Below, piece by piece: positions 43,021 to 54,835 of a stretch of DNA of 64,000 nt. Both the position numbers and the translations under genes were made by a program. The notes below the pieces were generated by a model. It had not been told where the DNA came from, did not search any database, and saw nothing but the letters and a program-made list of their open reading frames with translations. The stretch comes from Lotus japonicus (taxonomy: Eukaryota > Streptophyta > Magnoliopsida > Fabales > Fabaceae): contig NC_080043.1 in NCBI RefSeq assembly GCF_012489685.1, positions 55,636,289 to 55,700,288 of the forward strand, written 5' to 3'. Position 1 is the first letter of the stretch. Every line of letters begins with the position of its first letter.

Positions 43021-43323
43021 TAGCGATTTTGAAGGTGTGCCGAAGAAACTAGGACGTTTGCTCATTTTGAGGCTTTTATTCACACCGAAATTTCCCGTAA
43101 GAGCAGGTGTGGCCTTGGCGGTTTCATCCCGCCAAGGGCTTACACTGCTGGGGGCCCAATGGCCATAAGGGTTTACCCAGACTTATGTCTAGTTTATTTT
43201 CTCGCCCATATTTCGGGGAGGCCTCGTATTCCTAGATTTCGGGGAGACTAAGGGGATAAGGGACCCACCCCATTTTGGGGATGAGTCCCTTTCCCGCACA
43301 CATCGCCAACGAGAGGTCAGCGT

Positions 43324-43570
43324 TTCGCGCCGGACTTTCCCGGAGCAATCCCCAGACATCAAGGTCGTGTTGGGATTTCCACCTTCGGGGAATTTTTTCC
43401 ACCGAGCAAACGTGACGTGTTAATTGAGTTGCAATCTGGGTAGCATCGGTTCGCGCCGGACTTTCCCGGAGCAATCCCCAGACATCAAGGTCGTGTTGGG
43501 ATTGCCACCTTCGGGGAATTTTTTCCACCGGGCGAACGTATCTTTGTAATTTGAGTTAGGAGTATTGCTT
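43324..43570. repeat. Direct repeat, 126-bp period, in G2 3' region
   Basis: TTCGCGCCGGACTTTCCCGG starts at 43324 and again at 43450. The following ~80 bases are almost identical, including CACCTTCGGGGAATTTTTTC. The minus-strand frame across it gives a repeated peptide (HDLDVWGLLRESPAR) that is probably not translated. Confidence 0.88.
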
Positions 43571-43740
43571 GTGAATATCCTTTTGCATTTCATTAGAATA
43601 AGAGCTTTCTTTCTACATTGAGGGATGCCTCGTTAAAAAACTCCCGTTGCGGAGAAAAATAGTGCATCTTTATTTTTGATCCTACTTGTTTTGATCTGAT
43701 CCTTCCGCTGCGCTCTCGTCCTTGTCAGCAAACTTCCAGG

Positions 43741-46680
43741 TCAGAGTATCGTGCCCAGAGCCTCGTCCTTTGTTCCTGACGTGCTCGCCACCCATTCCAT
43801 GCCGTCGCGGATTTGGCGTTCCTGCCTGCGGGTTGCCAATTCGCTCTTTTGCACGCTCCTCTTATCTTTCCTGCCCTTGAAGAGCTCTCCTCTCGCCGAT
43901 TTCCGCTGCCTTGCCTTGGCCTTACCCTTATCCCTGATGTGGTAGGCCTGGCCTCTTCGTCCTGCCTTTTGCTTATTCCAATTCTGTCCAAATGGCTCTG
44001 TTCTTTCCTCCTTGCCTTCTTGGCGTTGGAGAATTCTTAAGTTTGCTCCTGGGCTCACCATGGCTACTGTTCTTTCCATCTTGCCTTCTTGGTGTTGGAG
44101 AATTCTTAAGTTTTCTCCTGGGCTCACCACCCCTTTTACCTTTCGCACGCTCGATTCCTTGCTCATCAGAGCTGGTGTCCTGAACTGCGGAAGTTCCCAA
44201 AATTCCATATCTTTAGGGCTCCAGCTGAAGAGGTCAAAATTTTCCTCTACCAACTTTTCCAAACGCCGATCCTGTTCAGACGTGAGCCTGGGCTCAATTG
44301 CCAACACTCCTCTACTGAATTTGTACCTTTCTAGATCGTCAACTATTCCCGCCCAGCGCTCCTCTGCCATAATGTCTGTGAACAGTCCCCTTCTTCGTGT
44401 TCCCTCAACCTCTTTTACCTTCCTTTGATTCTTCCGTTGTTTCTTTACCTTTTCACCGGCAGTCTCTTCCATCCCGCGCTCCTGTTTACCCCTCTTGTTC
44501 TGGTTTCCGTCCTGAATCTCAATTTCATGACACAGATGTCCCTCGCCAGCTCCTTTTTTGTCGTACATGCTGAGGCAGTTGTTGTAACATTCTTTGGCTC
44601 GCCTTTGGCTGACTACAATCTTTCCCACTCGTCCGCACATCAGCGGATACTTGACCGCCAGATGGGCCGTGGAGATTACCACACAAAGACGGTTAAGTGT
44701 ATTCCTTCCTATAATGACGTTGTATGAAGCTACGACCTGCATCACGAGGTATCTCACACGAAGGAGCTTGGCATTCTCATCGATCCCAAAGATTGTGTCC
44801 AAATCTATATATCCTCGCTCCCAAACTTGCTCGCCTGAAAACCCCACCAGAGTTCCTGTATAAGGCATTAAATCTTTATCCGTTAATCCCAGCTGATCGA
44901 ATGCATCTCCATATATGATATCAGCAGAGCTGCCTTGGTCCAGAAGGACTCGGTGGACATTGAAACTGTTGATCCTGATCATGACGACTATAGGGTCATC
45001 CTTGTGCGTTTTAACCCCCTCAAAGTCTGCAGTTAAAATTACTATGTCGGGATGCTGGAACCCAAAAGGAGTCTCGTATTGTTGCATTGACGTCACCGTC
45101 CTAGCGTGTCTTCTCCTTGCTGAGGCTGTTACACCACCCCCGCCGAAACCACCTGCAATTGTATTTATCGTGCCAACCGGTGGTTCAAGATCCTTATTAA
45201 AGGTTTCCTCTGCTCCTTTCTTCCGTGCGGCCAACGTCTCCTTTTTGTCAGTATTCGGCGTGTGGCGACGATCTTCCCGCCGGCGTTCGTCTTGCTGGCG
45301 AGACCCCCTGTACCTGTTCCCCTGCTGTCGTTCTCCGTTCCAGCGATCGCCGCGTTCATTCAGCTGCGACCACCCCGCTCGGATGAGTCTCTCGATCTCA
45401 TTCTTCAGAGTAAAGCAATCCCCCGTGTCATGTCCTGCTGAGTGGTGATATTCACACCACTTAGTCTTGTCTGTCGTTGTCCGTGGCGGGTCAGCCCCTC
45501 TTTCGCCCTCTTCAACTGCGTGCGTCGCCTTAACTTCACGCAGCAGCTCTGTCAGGTGGGCGTTCAAGCTTTTCCTCGCCTCCTCTCGGCAACGGGGGTC
45601 AGCCTGATGCCAGGGTCGGTGCCGCTCAAAATTTTCCTTTTTGGGATACAAAGATTCCCTCGGTGCCCTTTCCCCTGTTCGAACCTTCCTGTCCCGTCTT
45701 CTGTTTCCCTCTACTTTCTCCTTGCTCGACTTATCTTCTGGTGACACATCCCTCTGGTTGCCATCCTTCTCTACCTTCGCGCGTCTCCGCTTAAAAGCGT
45801 CATCATCTTCGTCAAGTATGTATGTGTTCGCCCGGGCTCGCACCTCCGCCATTGACTTGGCTGGCGTTCGGCTCAATTTACTATTTAGCTTCCCTGGCTG
45901 CAATCCGTTTTTAAAGGCGCGAGCACAGGCATTTGACTCGGATTCCTCTATCTTTACTGATGCAGCGCTGAACCACTTCACGTACTGTTTCAAAGTCTCG
46001 CCCTCGGATTGACGCACTTTGTACAAATCTTCAATCGTCACCTGCTTAGTTTTGCTCGCCGAGAACTGGACAAGGAATTTGGATGAGAAGTCACAAAAGT
46101 TCGTGATGGATCCTCGTGGTAGAGTCGGGAACCACGCCATTGCTGTGCCTCTGAATGTGGCTGGAAACATCCTACACTTGACCGCATCAGAAGCGGCGTT
46201 GATCACCATCTTTGTGTTAAAATACAGCAGGTGCTCCTTAGGATCAGCTTTTCCACTGTAGGTCTCTAGCACTATATTCTTCATATTTTCTGGAACGGCA
46301 ACTTCCCTTACCGCAACTAAAAACGGTTCGAACTCAGCCACAGCCTCTGCTTTGCGCTCTCCCTCATCTTGCTGCTCAAAACGATAATACTCTAGCTGCT
46401 CTTGAAGATACTCGTTTCGTTGTCGTATATCGTCAATACTACTAATAATACGTCTCCAATCTTGGCTGGAGATCGGTGCCTAAGGTGCCTGAGTCTCTCC
46501 TCCTGACGCTGTGGGTGACCTTTGCCGCTCTGGCGAGGACGGCGGTGAGGGCAACGGAGGCGTCGGAGAAGGAGGAGGTGGAGGCGGAGCAGGATGAGTC
46601 ACATGATCCGTCTCCTCACGCGGCGGCAAAACATGCCGATGTCCAGGATCTTCATCATGTCGTCTGCGACGTGTTTCCAT
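43741..46680 (-). pseudogene. gypsy G2 gag-protease polyprotein lacking RT/integrase
   Basis: ATG 46680-46678 (METRRRRHDEDPG) opens a Pro-rich leader, and a TAG at 46482-46480 interrupts it. From 46341 the frame is open for 866 codons. It has the gag core (HLLYFNTKMV, MAWFPTLPRGSI, FSAASVKIEESES, YILDEDDDAF), then an Arg/Lys/Glu-rich linker and a zinc-binding-like CEYHHSAGHDTGDCFTLK. A retropepsin region follows (HRVLLDQGSSADIIYGDAF, YNVIIGRNTLN). After FDLFSWSPKDME, where RT should begin, come two copies of a 23-residue unit (VSPG(E/A)NLRILQ(H/R)QEGK; DNA 43994-44130) and a basic tail. The RT/RNase H/integrase part is missing, so the element would depend on enzymes from elsewhere. Confidence 0.9.
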
Positions 46681-46853
46681 TGGAATTGGAGAATTTCTTC
46701 GGAAAAACTCGGAAACGGAAGAAACTGTACGGAAAATCAAGGAATCCTCTTCTGGATCTCAATCTACCAAAAACTCGAGAACAATTTTTTAGAAGAACAA
46801 GCTTCACTCCACTGAATCGTGATCCACGTAGTCCGGGAATAGAAATCTACCGA

Positions 46854-46873
46854 TCCCCACAGACGGCGCCAAA
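46854..46873 (-). other. Primer-binding site of gypsy G2
   Basis: On minus, directly after GGAACA: TTTGGCGCCGTCTGTGGGGA. TGGCGCCG... next to an LTR end is a common plant gypsy PBS. Confidence 0.82.
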
Positions 46874-47170
46874 TGTTCCGTGCTAGAACATAGAGAGGGA
46901 AGGTAGTACCCAAAGTGTGAGGAAGGTGATGTAAATGCTTAGAGAGAGAAAATATAACTAAATTTCAATGCTATTATTTCTCAAATGAGCTAAGAGTCCC
47001 TTAGAATTGGTATTCCCCTCCTATTTATAGGGCTAGAGTTGGGCTTTCGCGCCTTTAACCTATCCAAATGGGCCAGTTGGGCCTTGGGGAGAGAGACCCA
47101 AAGTCCTGATGCATCCTGCGCCTAAAGCTGGGTTTCTTGGGCGAGGGACCCTAGCGTCTCGCCCAGTCCA
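46874..47170 (-). repeat. 5' LTR of gypsy G2
   Basis: Plus-strand start TGTTCCGTGCTAGAACATAG, end CTCGCCCAGTCCA, 297 bp. It is the same family as the solo LTR at 35778-36097 (inverse orientation). CCTATTTATAGGGC near 47021-47034 is the TATA region on minus. ATAGT (47171-47175) would be half of the target duplication. Confidence 0.92.
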
Positions 47171-49115
47171 ATAGTCTTTCCTATTTATCTTCTACTGTTT
47201 AGAATTGCTTATGTTTGGCTTCTAATTTTTTCTTTTGTGTTTACGTTCATATTAAAAAACAATGTAATAGCGTTGTCACTGATTTTCGAGCAACGAAATA
47301 TTTTACTCCATCCGTTCTTTATTATAAGACCATTTTTGAGTGTTTTTCTTATTACTAAATATAAGTTCATTTACAATATTAATGGAGTATTAATTATTTT
47401 TTTTCAAAACTATACTCATATTTAATATGAAAGAGACAATGAGATTTGGAAATAATAACTTGAAGAGGGAAATTTATAAGAAATTAAATAAGGGTAATCT
47501 GAGAGAGTGAATAAATTCTTTTACAAATTTATTATTTGTAACTACTTTTCTTAATGTTAGATAATTACATAAAATGATGTGGAAGTGTAGAATAAAGGAA
47601 TATCCTGTTAATCCACTTTTGTCATGATGTGTCATCCTTTGATTCAGTTCAAAGAAAATTCTCTTAAATGTTAAAAAAAGTTAAATTGTTTTAGTTTGAA
47701 TTTGAATTATTAGTTTCATCCCTAGTACCGTGTACTCTTTGACTTGTTTTCAGTACTAATAGCTCTAAATCACGAAAACTAAATGCGGAATTAACCAAAA
47801 ATGGTTTCTATTATTTATGATCAATTAACTACATATAACCTTATGGTTTGTTTGGTATTGGGAGGGAAAGAAAGGAAAAGAAAAGAAAGAAAAAGGAAAG
47901 AAAGAGAAGGAAAAGTAAGATGAGTTTTAGGTTGTTTGATTTTATAAAAAGTGGAAGAAAAAGTGAGAGGAAAGAAAGACGTATGCTTTTAAAATGACTC
48001 TTTTAATTAAAATTTAATTTTTAAAATTAATATAGAACTTATTGAAAAATTTAATTATTTTGACGTAACATAATTATGTTTAATATTCATGTCCATCATT
48101 GTTTTTAATTTCTACAATATTATGGAATTATTTACTGTTTTATGAGAGATGAGAGATATAATAATGAGGATAAAATTGCCATTGTGATGAGGTTGTTCTC
48201 TTTCCACCGTTTTCTACTATCATTAAATAAAGAGTATAATTGGTAAAACATGATTAATGTTTTTTTGAAATTGTTAAAGTGACAAATAAATAAAAACAAG
48301 ATAGTTATATAAGAACTGAGGAAATATATACTCCATCCGTTTCAAAATGTAAGTTGTTTTAGAATTTGTACTATATTCTAAAATATAAGTTGTTTTGCAA
48401 ACCAATGCATTTTTTTTCTTTTTTCTTCATATACCCTCATTTAATATTATATATTTTAATTACCACCTCTAATTTTCACCTATCACAACTCTCACTATCC
48501 ACTTAACCAATAATAATATTTCTCTCTCCTTAATATAATACAACTTTAAATAGAGGTATTTCAATAAAAATATTTATTAATTAATGAGTTTTTAAACAAT
48601 GTGCACAACATAAAATAACCTATATTTTAAAATGGAGGAAGTATTATTTTTAATTTCATTACTTATGAATTATGATTGGATGGTCTTGGATTTGGACCGC
48701 GATTGTTACAAAAAAGTCTTGTGAATCATTTTCGAACAAGATTTGGATATGTCTAATTAAGTCAGCGCTAGTGTCAAAATCATTCATTAAGCGCTTGTTT
48801 GACTGATTCTATAATTAAATGCACGGATAAGCTATGGACATAGGCCACATCCAAGATTTTCAGCCCAAAAATTATCACTATCCTTCCTAAAGTCATTATT
48901 TAAGCTCGCTAAATGCTTATCTTATCACAAAAACTTATGAAAGGATGGGAATACATTGGGCACGTTGGATTTGACTTTATTAAAATCTGAGTCTGACACT
49001 TCTCTTAACGAGTCTGACACTAGGAAAAATAATCTAAGTCCAACACGTAATTTAAATATGGGTCCTTTATAGATTCTGACCTGAAAAATAATTTCGTAAT
49101 AATGTATTTAAAATA
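47171..49115. other. AT-rich intergenic DNA with MITE pieces
   Basis: No gene recognised. An 84-base MITE remnant (47305-47388) is bounded by ACTCCATCCG and AATGGAGT. A purine-rich GGAAAGAAA tract lies near 47868-47970. A complete Stowaway-like element is listed separately. Confidence 0.55.
48331..48641. mobile_element. Stowaway-like MITE
   Basis: The left end CTCCATCCGTTTCAAAATGT and right end ATTTTAAAATGGAGGAAG are inverted repeats. TA dinucleotides flank both sides (48329-48330 and 48642-48643). 311 bp, AT-rich, no ORF. The CTCC(A/C)TCCG terminus and TA target are those of Tc1/mariner-derived Stowaway elements. Confidence 0.82.
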
Positions 49116-49309
49116 GGGTTAAGAGTCATATTAGTCCCTGTGTTTGTAAAAAGTGTTTGATTTTGGTCCCTTAGCCAAAAAATGACGATTAGTGGCAGTT
49201 TTTTTTTATAGTTAGTGGCGGTTTATAATACAGTTAGTGGCAGTTTTTTAACTGAGGGACCAAAATCAAACGTGTTTACAAACACAGGGACTAATATGAT
49301 CCTTGACCC
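49116..49309. mobile_element. MULE-type MITE with perfect 9-bp target duplication
   Basis: The termini GGGTTAAGAGTCATATTAGT and ACTAATATGATCCTTGACCC are inverted repeats continuing for about 50 bases (through CCCTGTGTTTGTAAA and GATTTTGGTCCCT). Both sides carry TTTAAAATA (49107-49115 and 49310-49318). 194 bp, with internal (T)AGTGGC(A/G)GTTT repeats. A 9-bp duplication is the Mutator hallmark. Confidence 0.93.
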
Positions 49310-49682
49310 TTTAAAATATGATAATATGAAATTAAAATATGAAGTCATAATTACTAACCTTAATTATGAGTGCTGCAACTAACGAAGTTTCAAGTCTATA
49401 TACGTATTACGTAGCATATAGGAAAATGTTGCTATAAAGGCATATAATGCATGAAAGGTTCACAATCAATGAGTGTGTCGTACTCAAGTTAGCAAAATTC
49501 ATTAATAAAACATTTGACATTTTCTTGTTACAACATTAGCTTTGTTAGTATTATGTGTTACAAAAGAGATTGTCATTTAAGATAAGATTGTGTTACAAAA
49601 GTAAGATAATAATTATTAATATAATGTTATTAAAATACATTTATTTAGCTTTGTTAGTATTATGTGTAACTATTAAATTCTA
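49310..49682. other. AT-rich spacer, no gene seen
   Basis: TTAGCTTTGTTAGTATTATGTGT occurs twice (near 49538 and 49646). It ends with the left MULE target duplication TAAATTCTA (49674-49682). Confidence 0.5.
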
Positions 49683-51036
49683 TGGTTAAATCTGAAAACC
49701 GTCTCTAAATTTTAAGCGAGATTTGATTTTCGTCCCTCGCCGGAAAATCTTCCTAAAAACACCCTCAGACTACCTTTTTAGTATGGAAACCGTCCTTGCC
49801 GCCGATTTACCTCCGACCGCCTTGCCCAATTGACAGTTTTATGTCTATGTTGACATGCCACGTAATTTCATTAAATGACGTGTTATTTAAAAAAAAATTA
49901 AAACTAAAATTTTTAATTTGTAATTAAGCCCCCAAAATTTAAACTAATTAACCCTAAAATCTAAGCTTTCCTCGTTCCTCAGATAAAACACCGAACTATT
50001 AATAATAACTAATGGAATTAATTAAGAAATTACAATTGACATATATATAAAATTACAATTAAGAATTAATTTCATTAAGTGTTCATCTTCAACATCATTG
50101 TAACACCCCGATTTCCAAGTGTCACTTTAGTAACCAAAAATAAACTCTACGCGGAAAACAGGTAATTTTTTTTCGTTTGATTCCTTTTAAATAAAGCAAT
50201 AGAAAGTAAATACATATCCCAACCACTAAACTAACCAATATACATCAAATATAAACATGTACAGCCTCAGCTGCACTCCCACGTCACGCGCACTCGCAGT
50301 GACTCCAAAGTAGTGTGCCCGTCGGCAAATATATACAGACCCCGAAGTGTGAGTAAGAAAGTTTACAAGTACAACCCACTAGGAGAAAGTCGGCCTCAAA
50401 ATGGCCTAAACAAAGACCCCTATGGTCCGACTGACTCACTGTGATCCCTCAGTAAGAGAACCACACAAAAGCCATGCGTCGGGAACCTACCCTGTCCCAA
50501 AAGCAAACGAATCAGAGCTATTACAGTAACAACCAACTCAAAAGACTCTAACCACCCATAACCCACACTACTATCATCGACCCTCCCTCGATCAGGCATG
50601 AAGTCCGGGTCCTCGTCGAAAGTTTTAGTAATAGTCTTTTCGCTCCGGGTCTTTCCCGCACAACGAATCATCACGAACCGGCTGACGGACGCCTGGCAGC
50701 AGGCCGACCGCCCAAGCACAAACATACAAACAAAGCCAAGGCTCTAGGGTCAACTTACAGAATACAATAGATATACAATCAACATGCGATAAAGGGGGTA
50801 TATACATATGTTGTACATATATACATATAAGTTATGTATTGCCTACCCTAAGGTATATACATAGCATGTTCTCGAATCTCTTACACAGTTCAATCATCAA
50901 TACCTAACGATGTTTATCAACATCAAATTATCATATCTCAACAACTATAGTTAGAGTGCATGATATGTCATGCAACGTCAATCATAATAAGATGTATTGT
51001 GTGCCGGTGCAAAATATGCTGACACAAACCCGAATA

Positions 51037-51172
51037 ACGTCACTCTGCTTGGCGACGGGACAAATCAACAACGTCACTCTGCTTGGCGACGGAACAAATC
51101 AACAACGTCACTCTGCTTGGCGACGGAACAAATCAACGACGTCACTCTGCTTGGCGACGGGACAAACCAACG
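51037..51172. repeat. 4 x 34-bp tandem repeat in the Tekay-like LTR
   Basis: Four copies of ACGTCACTCTGCTTGGCGAC plus GG(A/G)ACAAATCAAC, starting at 51037, 51071, 51105 and 51139. Mirrored at 63834-63969 in the right arm. Each copy holds an ACGTCA (bZIP-core) word. Confidence 0.93.
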
Positions 51173-51555
51173 GTATTGCCACTTATAGGCTGGGCACCTC
51201 GAGACGGTCGTAACACTGGCCTCGTGTTTAACCATTTCTGCTCGGGCGTCGCGTATCACCTTTGGCTATAGTCAAGACGGTACAAACTCTACATGGTTTG
51301 ACCATTTCTGCTTGCTATGCCGGACATCAACAGGCACGATACAACTCTACATGGATGATCGTTACCTCCTGTTGTGCCAGATATAGTCAGGACCGATTCA
51401 ACTCTACACGGCTGATCGTTGCTTCCTGCTATACCGAAGTACTCCACTTGGCACTTCATCGCGTATATGCACGTGTGCAATATGATTATCAAAACCACGA
51501 CTCGTCCTCACCACATAAGTGTTTAGCTCACACCCAAACTCAAAACAACCCAAGA

Positions 51556-51672
51556 GTTAGTGTCGGTCAATACAACACAACTCGGAGTTAGTGTCGGTCA
51601 ATACAACACAACTCCCACAACAAAACCCACAAACCAAAACCCAGAGTCTGTGCCGGTCAATACAACACGACT
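51556..51672. repeat. Short tandem repeats (~38-75 bp) in the Tekay-like LTR
   Basis: Three copies of GT(C/T)(G/A)GTG(T/C)CGGTCAATACAACAC(A/G)ACTC, the first two 38 bases apart. Mirrored in the right arm near 63335-63450. Confidence 0.8.
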
Positions 51673-52510
51673 CGAACAACACTACCAGGAGTACTAAAGT
51701 ACTCGGTGACTTTCAATCATCACCATAGCTCACCTTAGTGGCTTTCCCAATTCCAATACTCTCCAAACCCACAACAAGGTCGACTTTTCCCCGTCTTTCG
51801 CAATTATTTCCTCCTTTAGTTCTCCTATGATTATTCGTTTGGTAAAAACGTTTCGAATTTTGTTAGTCAAGTTATGAGTTTACTTCTCAAAGTCTAAGTC
51901 TCCCAAAGTCTCTAGTTTTCGAAATTCTAATCATTCTAAGTTTTCCAAAAACCCTCCAAAAGAAGTTTCCCGGGGAAAGTCTAGTAAACCAACGAATACC
52001 AACAAATGGCTAAGTCTCAAACCCCTCGTTTGGACTTGCCTAGGGTTGTTCATCCAACCCGAAATATCAAAGATCACCAGATCAATGAATCTCAACTCCG
52101 AAGTCGCGTCAAAACGCACAAATCCAACAATAACACAATATCACAAGTTATGGAAAAACAACATAACAACAACTCATCATCATAATCAATATCAGATAAA
52201 GCATAAGTCGAATTTATCGACGTCTATCATGCATTCATAGCTAATATAGTAAGTTGCCCTAACCTCGAGCTGCTCCAGTCTCGCAAGCAAAGGCTCCTCC
52301 ACTCAATTGCTTTGAAGTTCCTAAAGTTCCTTCAACTGAACCTCGGAGAAAACAAAGCAGAATCCAAACAAAATCGATTAGTTCGATCGCAATACAACAC
52401 ATTAACGATAGACAAAGCATTAAAGCTTCAGAATACGACCATCGGGTACGAAAAGACAAGTTTTCGAAAACGAAAAACTCCCCCCCTAAAGGAATAGCCC
52501 ACGACCCTTA

Positions 52511-52538
52511 AGGAAAAAGAGCTTCGGCTCTTTTTCTT
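52511..52538. other. Perfect hairpin in the Tekay-like LTR
   Basis: AAAAAGAGC and GCTCTTTTT pair around a TTCG loop (52514-52535), with three more pairs below (one GT). As RNA from plus it has a C(UUCG)G tetraloop; from the LTR sense strand (minus) the loop is CGAA. Mirrored at 62468-62495. Confidence 0.8.
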
Positions 52539-53143
52539 CGATCAAATCTGTTTACAAGGTAGTTTTAGGGTAAAACTAAGGCAAAGAAACTGTCAGAACA
52601 ATTTTCGGACAATCGGGTCGAAATACGGCTATCCAGGGGCATTTTGGTCCAAAATAAAGGCTCAAAACTTCAAAGTTATCAGTTCTGAAAACAAATTTGA
52701 CAGCAACGATCCTCATGATATCCGTGACAACAAATCCTAACGGCACGAAGTCAGATTACAGCTTTCGACAATAAAGTTTCGAAATGTGATACAAAAAGGA
52801 TTTTGAAACAGTTTTTAAGATCCTGGACAACTGGATCACAATCAGCGATTACTGACAGAGGTTTTAGACTCATGGGAACGTAAGGAACATAACCCAAGCA
52901 AAAAATCAGGGAAATCAGACAATTTTAGAAAAAGCTCAAAACTGTGAGCACAGAAACGACTTAAGAAACGCGACAGAAACAGTAAACAGAAGTAGGAATC
53001 ATGCTAGTTACCTCAATACCTAGAAGTAGGGACGAACTGCACGAAGATTGGTCAAGTTTTCGCGAAAAATCTTCTCCTCCTCTCCCCCCTAAACTCGCGG
53101 CTCCAAGATGGAAAGAAAAATGAGATCTTTTGCTTTTTCGAGC

Positions 53144-53151
53144 TATTTATA
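53144..53151 (-). promoter_or_regulatory. TATA box of the Tekay-like LTR
   Basis: TATTTATA on plus; on minus CGCCTATAAATAGCTCG, a strong TATA context in LTR sense orientation. The copy in the right arm is at about 61855-61862 (plus). Confidence 0.65.
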
Positions 53152-54616
53152 GGCGGGTGAAATCGCGGGAAAATGAAAATTTCGCGATTCCGATTTTTGC
53201 AGCACGTTCACCGATAAATTCTAAGAGAGATTCTGGCGTCAGAATTCCAGAACTCAAAACAAGTATCTATGATTTGGGAAAAACGATATCTAAAATTCCA
53301 AAAGCGGTGTAAGTTAATCTGTCCCGAAAAACTACTTTTTGCTGTGATGCTCAAACGACAAAACTTCCTACTGAAGAAAGATTTGAAATGTCGAAACAAA
53401 TCTGGCAACGCGGACGGAATCTTCGTTAGAAGTCCCGAATAGAAAAAGTCTTCATCCATCGCTTGAATCTAGGGTTTCGGAGCAAAGAAATAAGCGTCGT
53501 CGGACATCCGAAAAGTGAAACCTATCGTGCGTACAGTCCAGAGTTCCGAAATGAAACGCTGGTCGAAGGAAAAATAAAGAGAATCTTTAAATTTTCCAAG
53601 GATTCGAAATCTCACTTAATACGTTGCTCTAAAAGCGAAATAGCCGATTCTGGACACGCTCGCCATAAAGCAGATGTGCAGACGACTCGTACTAACTTCG
53701 AAAGCAACTACTCAACATTCCTCAAGAAATTCCTGAACTTTCTTCTTCATTAATCTTTCTCAAATATCAAACTCCTGTCACGCTTACACTGATTCCACGC
53801 GTGAGTCGGAACTTAACTGGTTCTGAAAATCCAGGTCTTACAATCATCATCATCTTCAACACTCACCAACCCCTAAATGTTCAAGATCTAGAATAAACAA
53901 TAAAATAAAATAATTAAGTCAATTTGCATTGAAATTAACGTCAATTTGCATTGTTCTCAACTATTATTCAAACTGCAATGGTTGGAAATATATATATTAG
54001 AAAGGCTAGGAAAACTTCCTAGGTACCAGTAAAACAAACAACGGAAACGAAAAAGAAAAGAAAAGGGAAGAACAAGGATAAAAAGAAGGATTTGGAACCA
54101 AGAATAAACAGTAAGAACATTGTGATTACTACTTCTTCTCCCTCTTGTTGCATGTATCTTCCTGTTCCAGCTTTCACAATCAAAGATCGAAATCAGAACA
54201 TAATGTTACCAAGGCGGTGGCGCACACTGCGAGTGAGCGAGATGTGAAAGCAACGATTAAAAGGAAAGCAACGATCTAAAGGACAGTGGCAGATTCAGGA
54301 CCGGGGTTGGGGTTAGGGGTTCAAATTTTTCAAATGAACACATCGGTAAAAATATAATTAAAAATAACTTTAATATGTTTATACATGAAAAATTATACAA
54401 GTCATAATTGTGCAATTAAGTGGGTCTTTGGTGCAAATATGTGCAAAACTTAGTCTATTAATATAATTTAAAATTTACAGGGGATTGAAAAAAAATTAAA
54501 TAGGAAATTAAGTGCAATATATTAACCTCTGAATTACACATAGGTCCGCCCTGCTAAATGAAATAGCAAAGGCTATGACAGTGATTAAAAGGAAAGCAAG
54601 GGTTTATAAGGGGAGA

Positions 54617-54835
54617 ACCTAATATGTACCATTTTTATGTGGTGTAATTTTACACCACTTACTTTGACTGGGTATAGTAAGTCAACACATTATTTTTTTT
54701 TAAGAAAAAATATCATTAAAAGTTTATCATATATTAATTTCTTTAAAAAAAGATGTGTTGACCTGTTATAGCAAGTTAAAAAAAAGTGGTCTAAACTTAG
54801 ACCACTTTAAAAGTGGTCCACATTAGGGGTCACCG
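54617..54835. mobile_element. Possible MITE inside the MULE
   Basis: The left end GGGGAGAACCTAATATGTACC and right end (inverse) CGGTGACCCCTAATGTGGACC are imperfect inverted repeats. Internal palindromes GTGTAATTTTACACC and GTGGTCTAAACTTAGACCAC add hairpin potential. No clear target duplication. Confidence 0.5.

Larger units (their letters stand above)
41237..47170 (-). mobile_element. Tat-type gypsy element G2, RT/integrase-deleted, 3' end missing
   Basis: On the minus strand: 5' LTR (47170-46874), PBS, gag-protease frame (46680-43741), short tandem repeats (43570-42900) and the antisense gene (41237-42824, plus). RT, RNase H and integrase are absent, and the 3' LTR and the 5' part of the antisense gene are cut off at the Sirevirus S3 junction. 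LTR sequence groups it with the solo LTR at 35778, a family related to but distinct from G1. Confidence 0.9.
50099..53842 (-). repeat. Tekay-like gypsy solo LTR, 3.74 kb, minus orientation
   Basis: The plus strand begins TGTAACACCCCGATTTCC and ends CCAGGTCTTACA; on minus this is TGTAAGACCTGG...CGGGGTGTTACA, a form I recall for plant chromovirus LTRs. A perfect 5-bp duplication ATCAT flanks it (50094-50098 and 53843-53847). It has a TATA box, short tandem arrays and a hairpin (listed separately). No gag or pol sequence is present, so it is a solo LTR inside the MULE. Confidence 0.92.

Noticed and set aside
43741..46012. Several plus-strand frames across the gypsy gag-protease region
   Set aside because: Shadows of the 866-codon gag-protease frame, which carries clear gag and protease motifs.
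51031..51175. The 34-bp tandem repeats as a CRISPR-like array
   Set aside because: Repeats are contiguous with no spacers, and this is a plant LTR.
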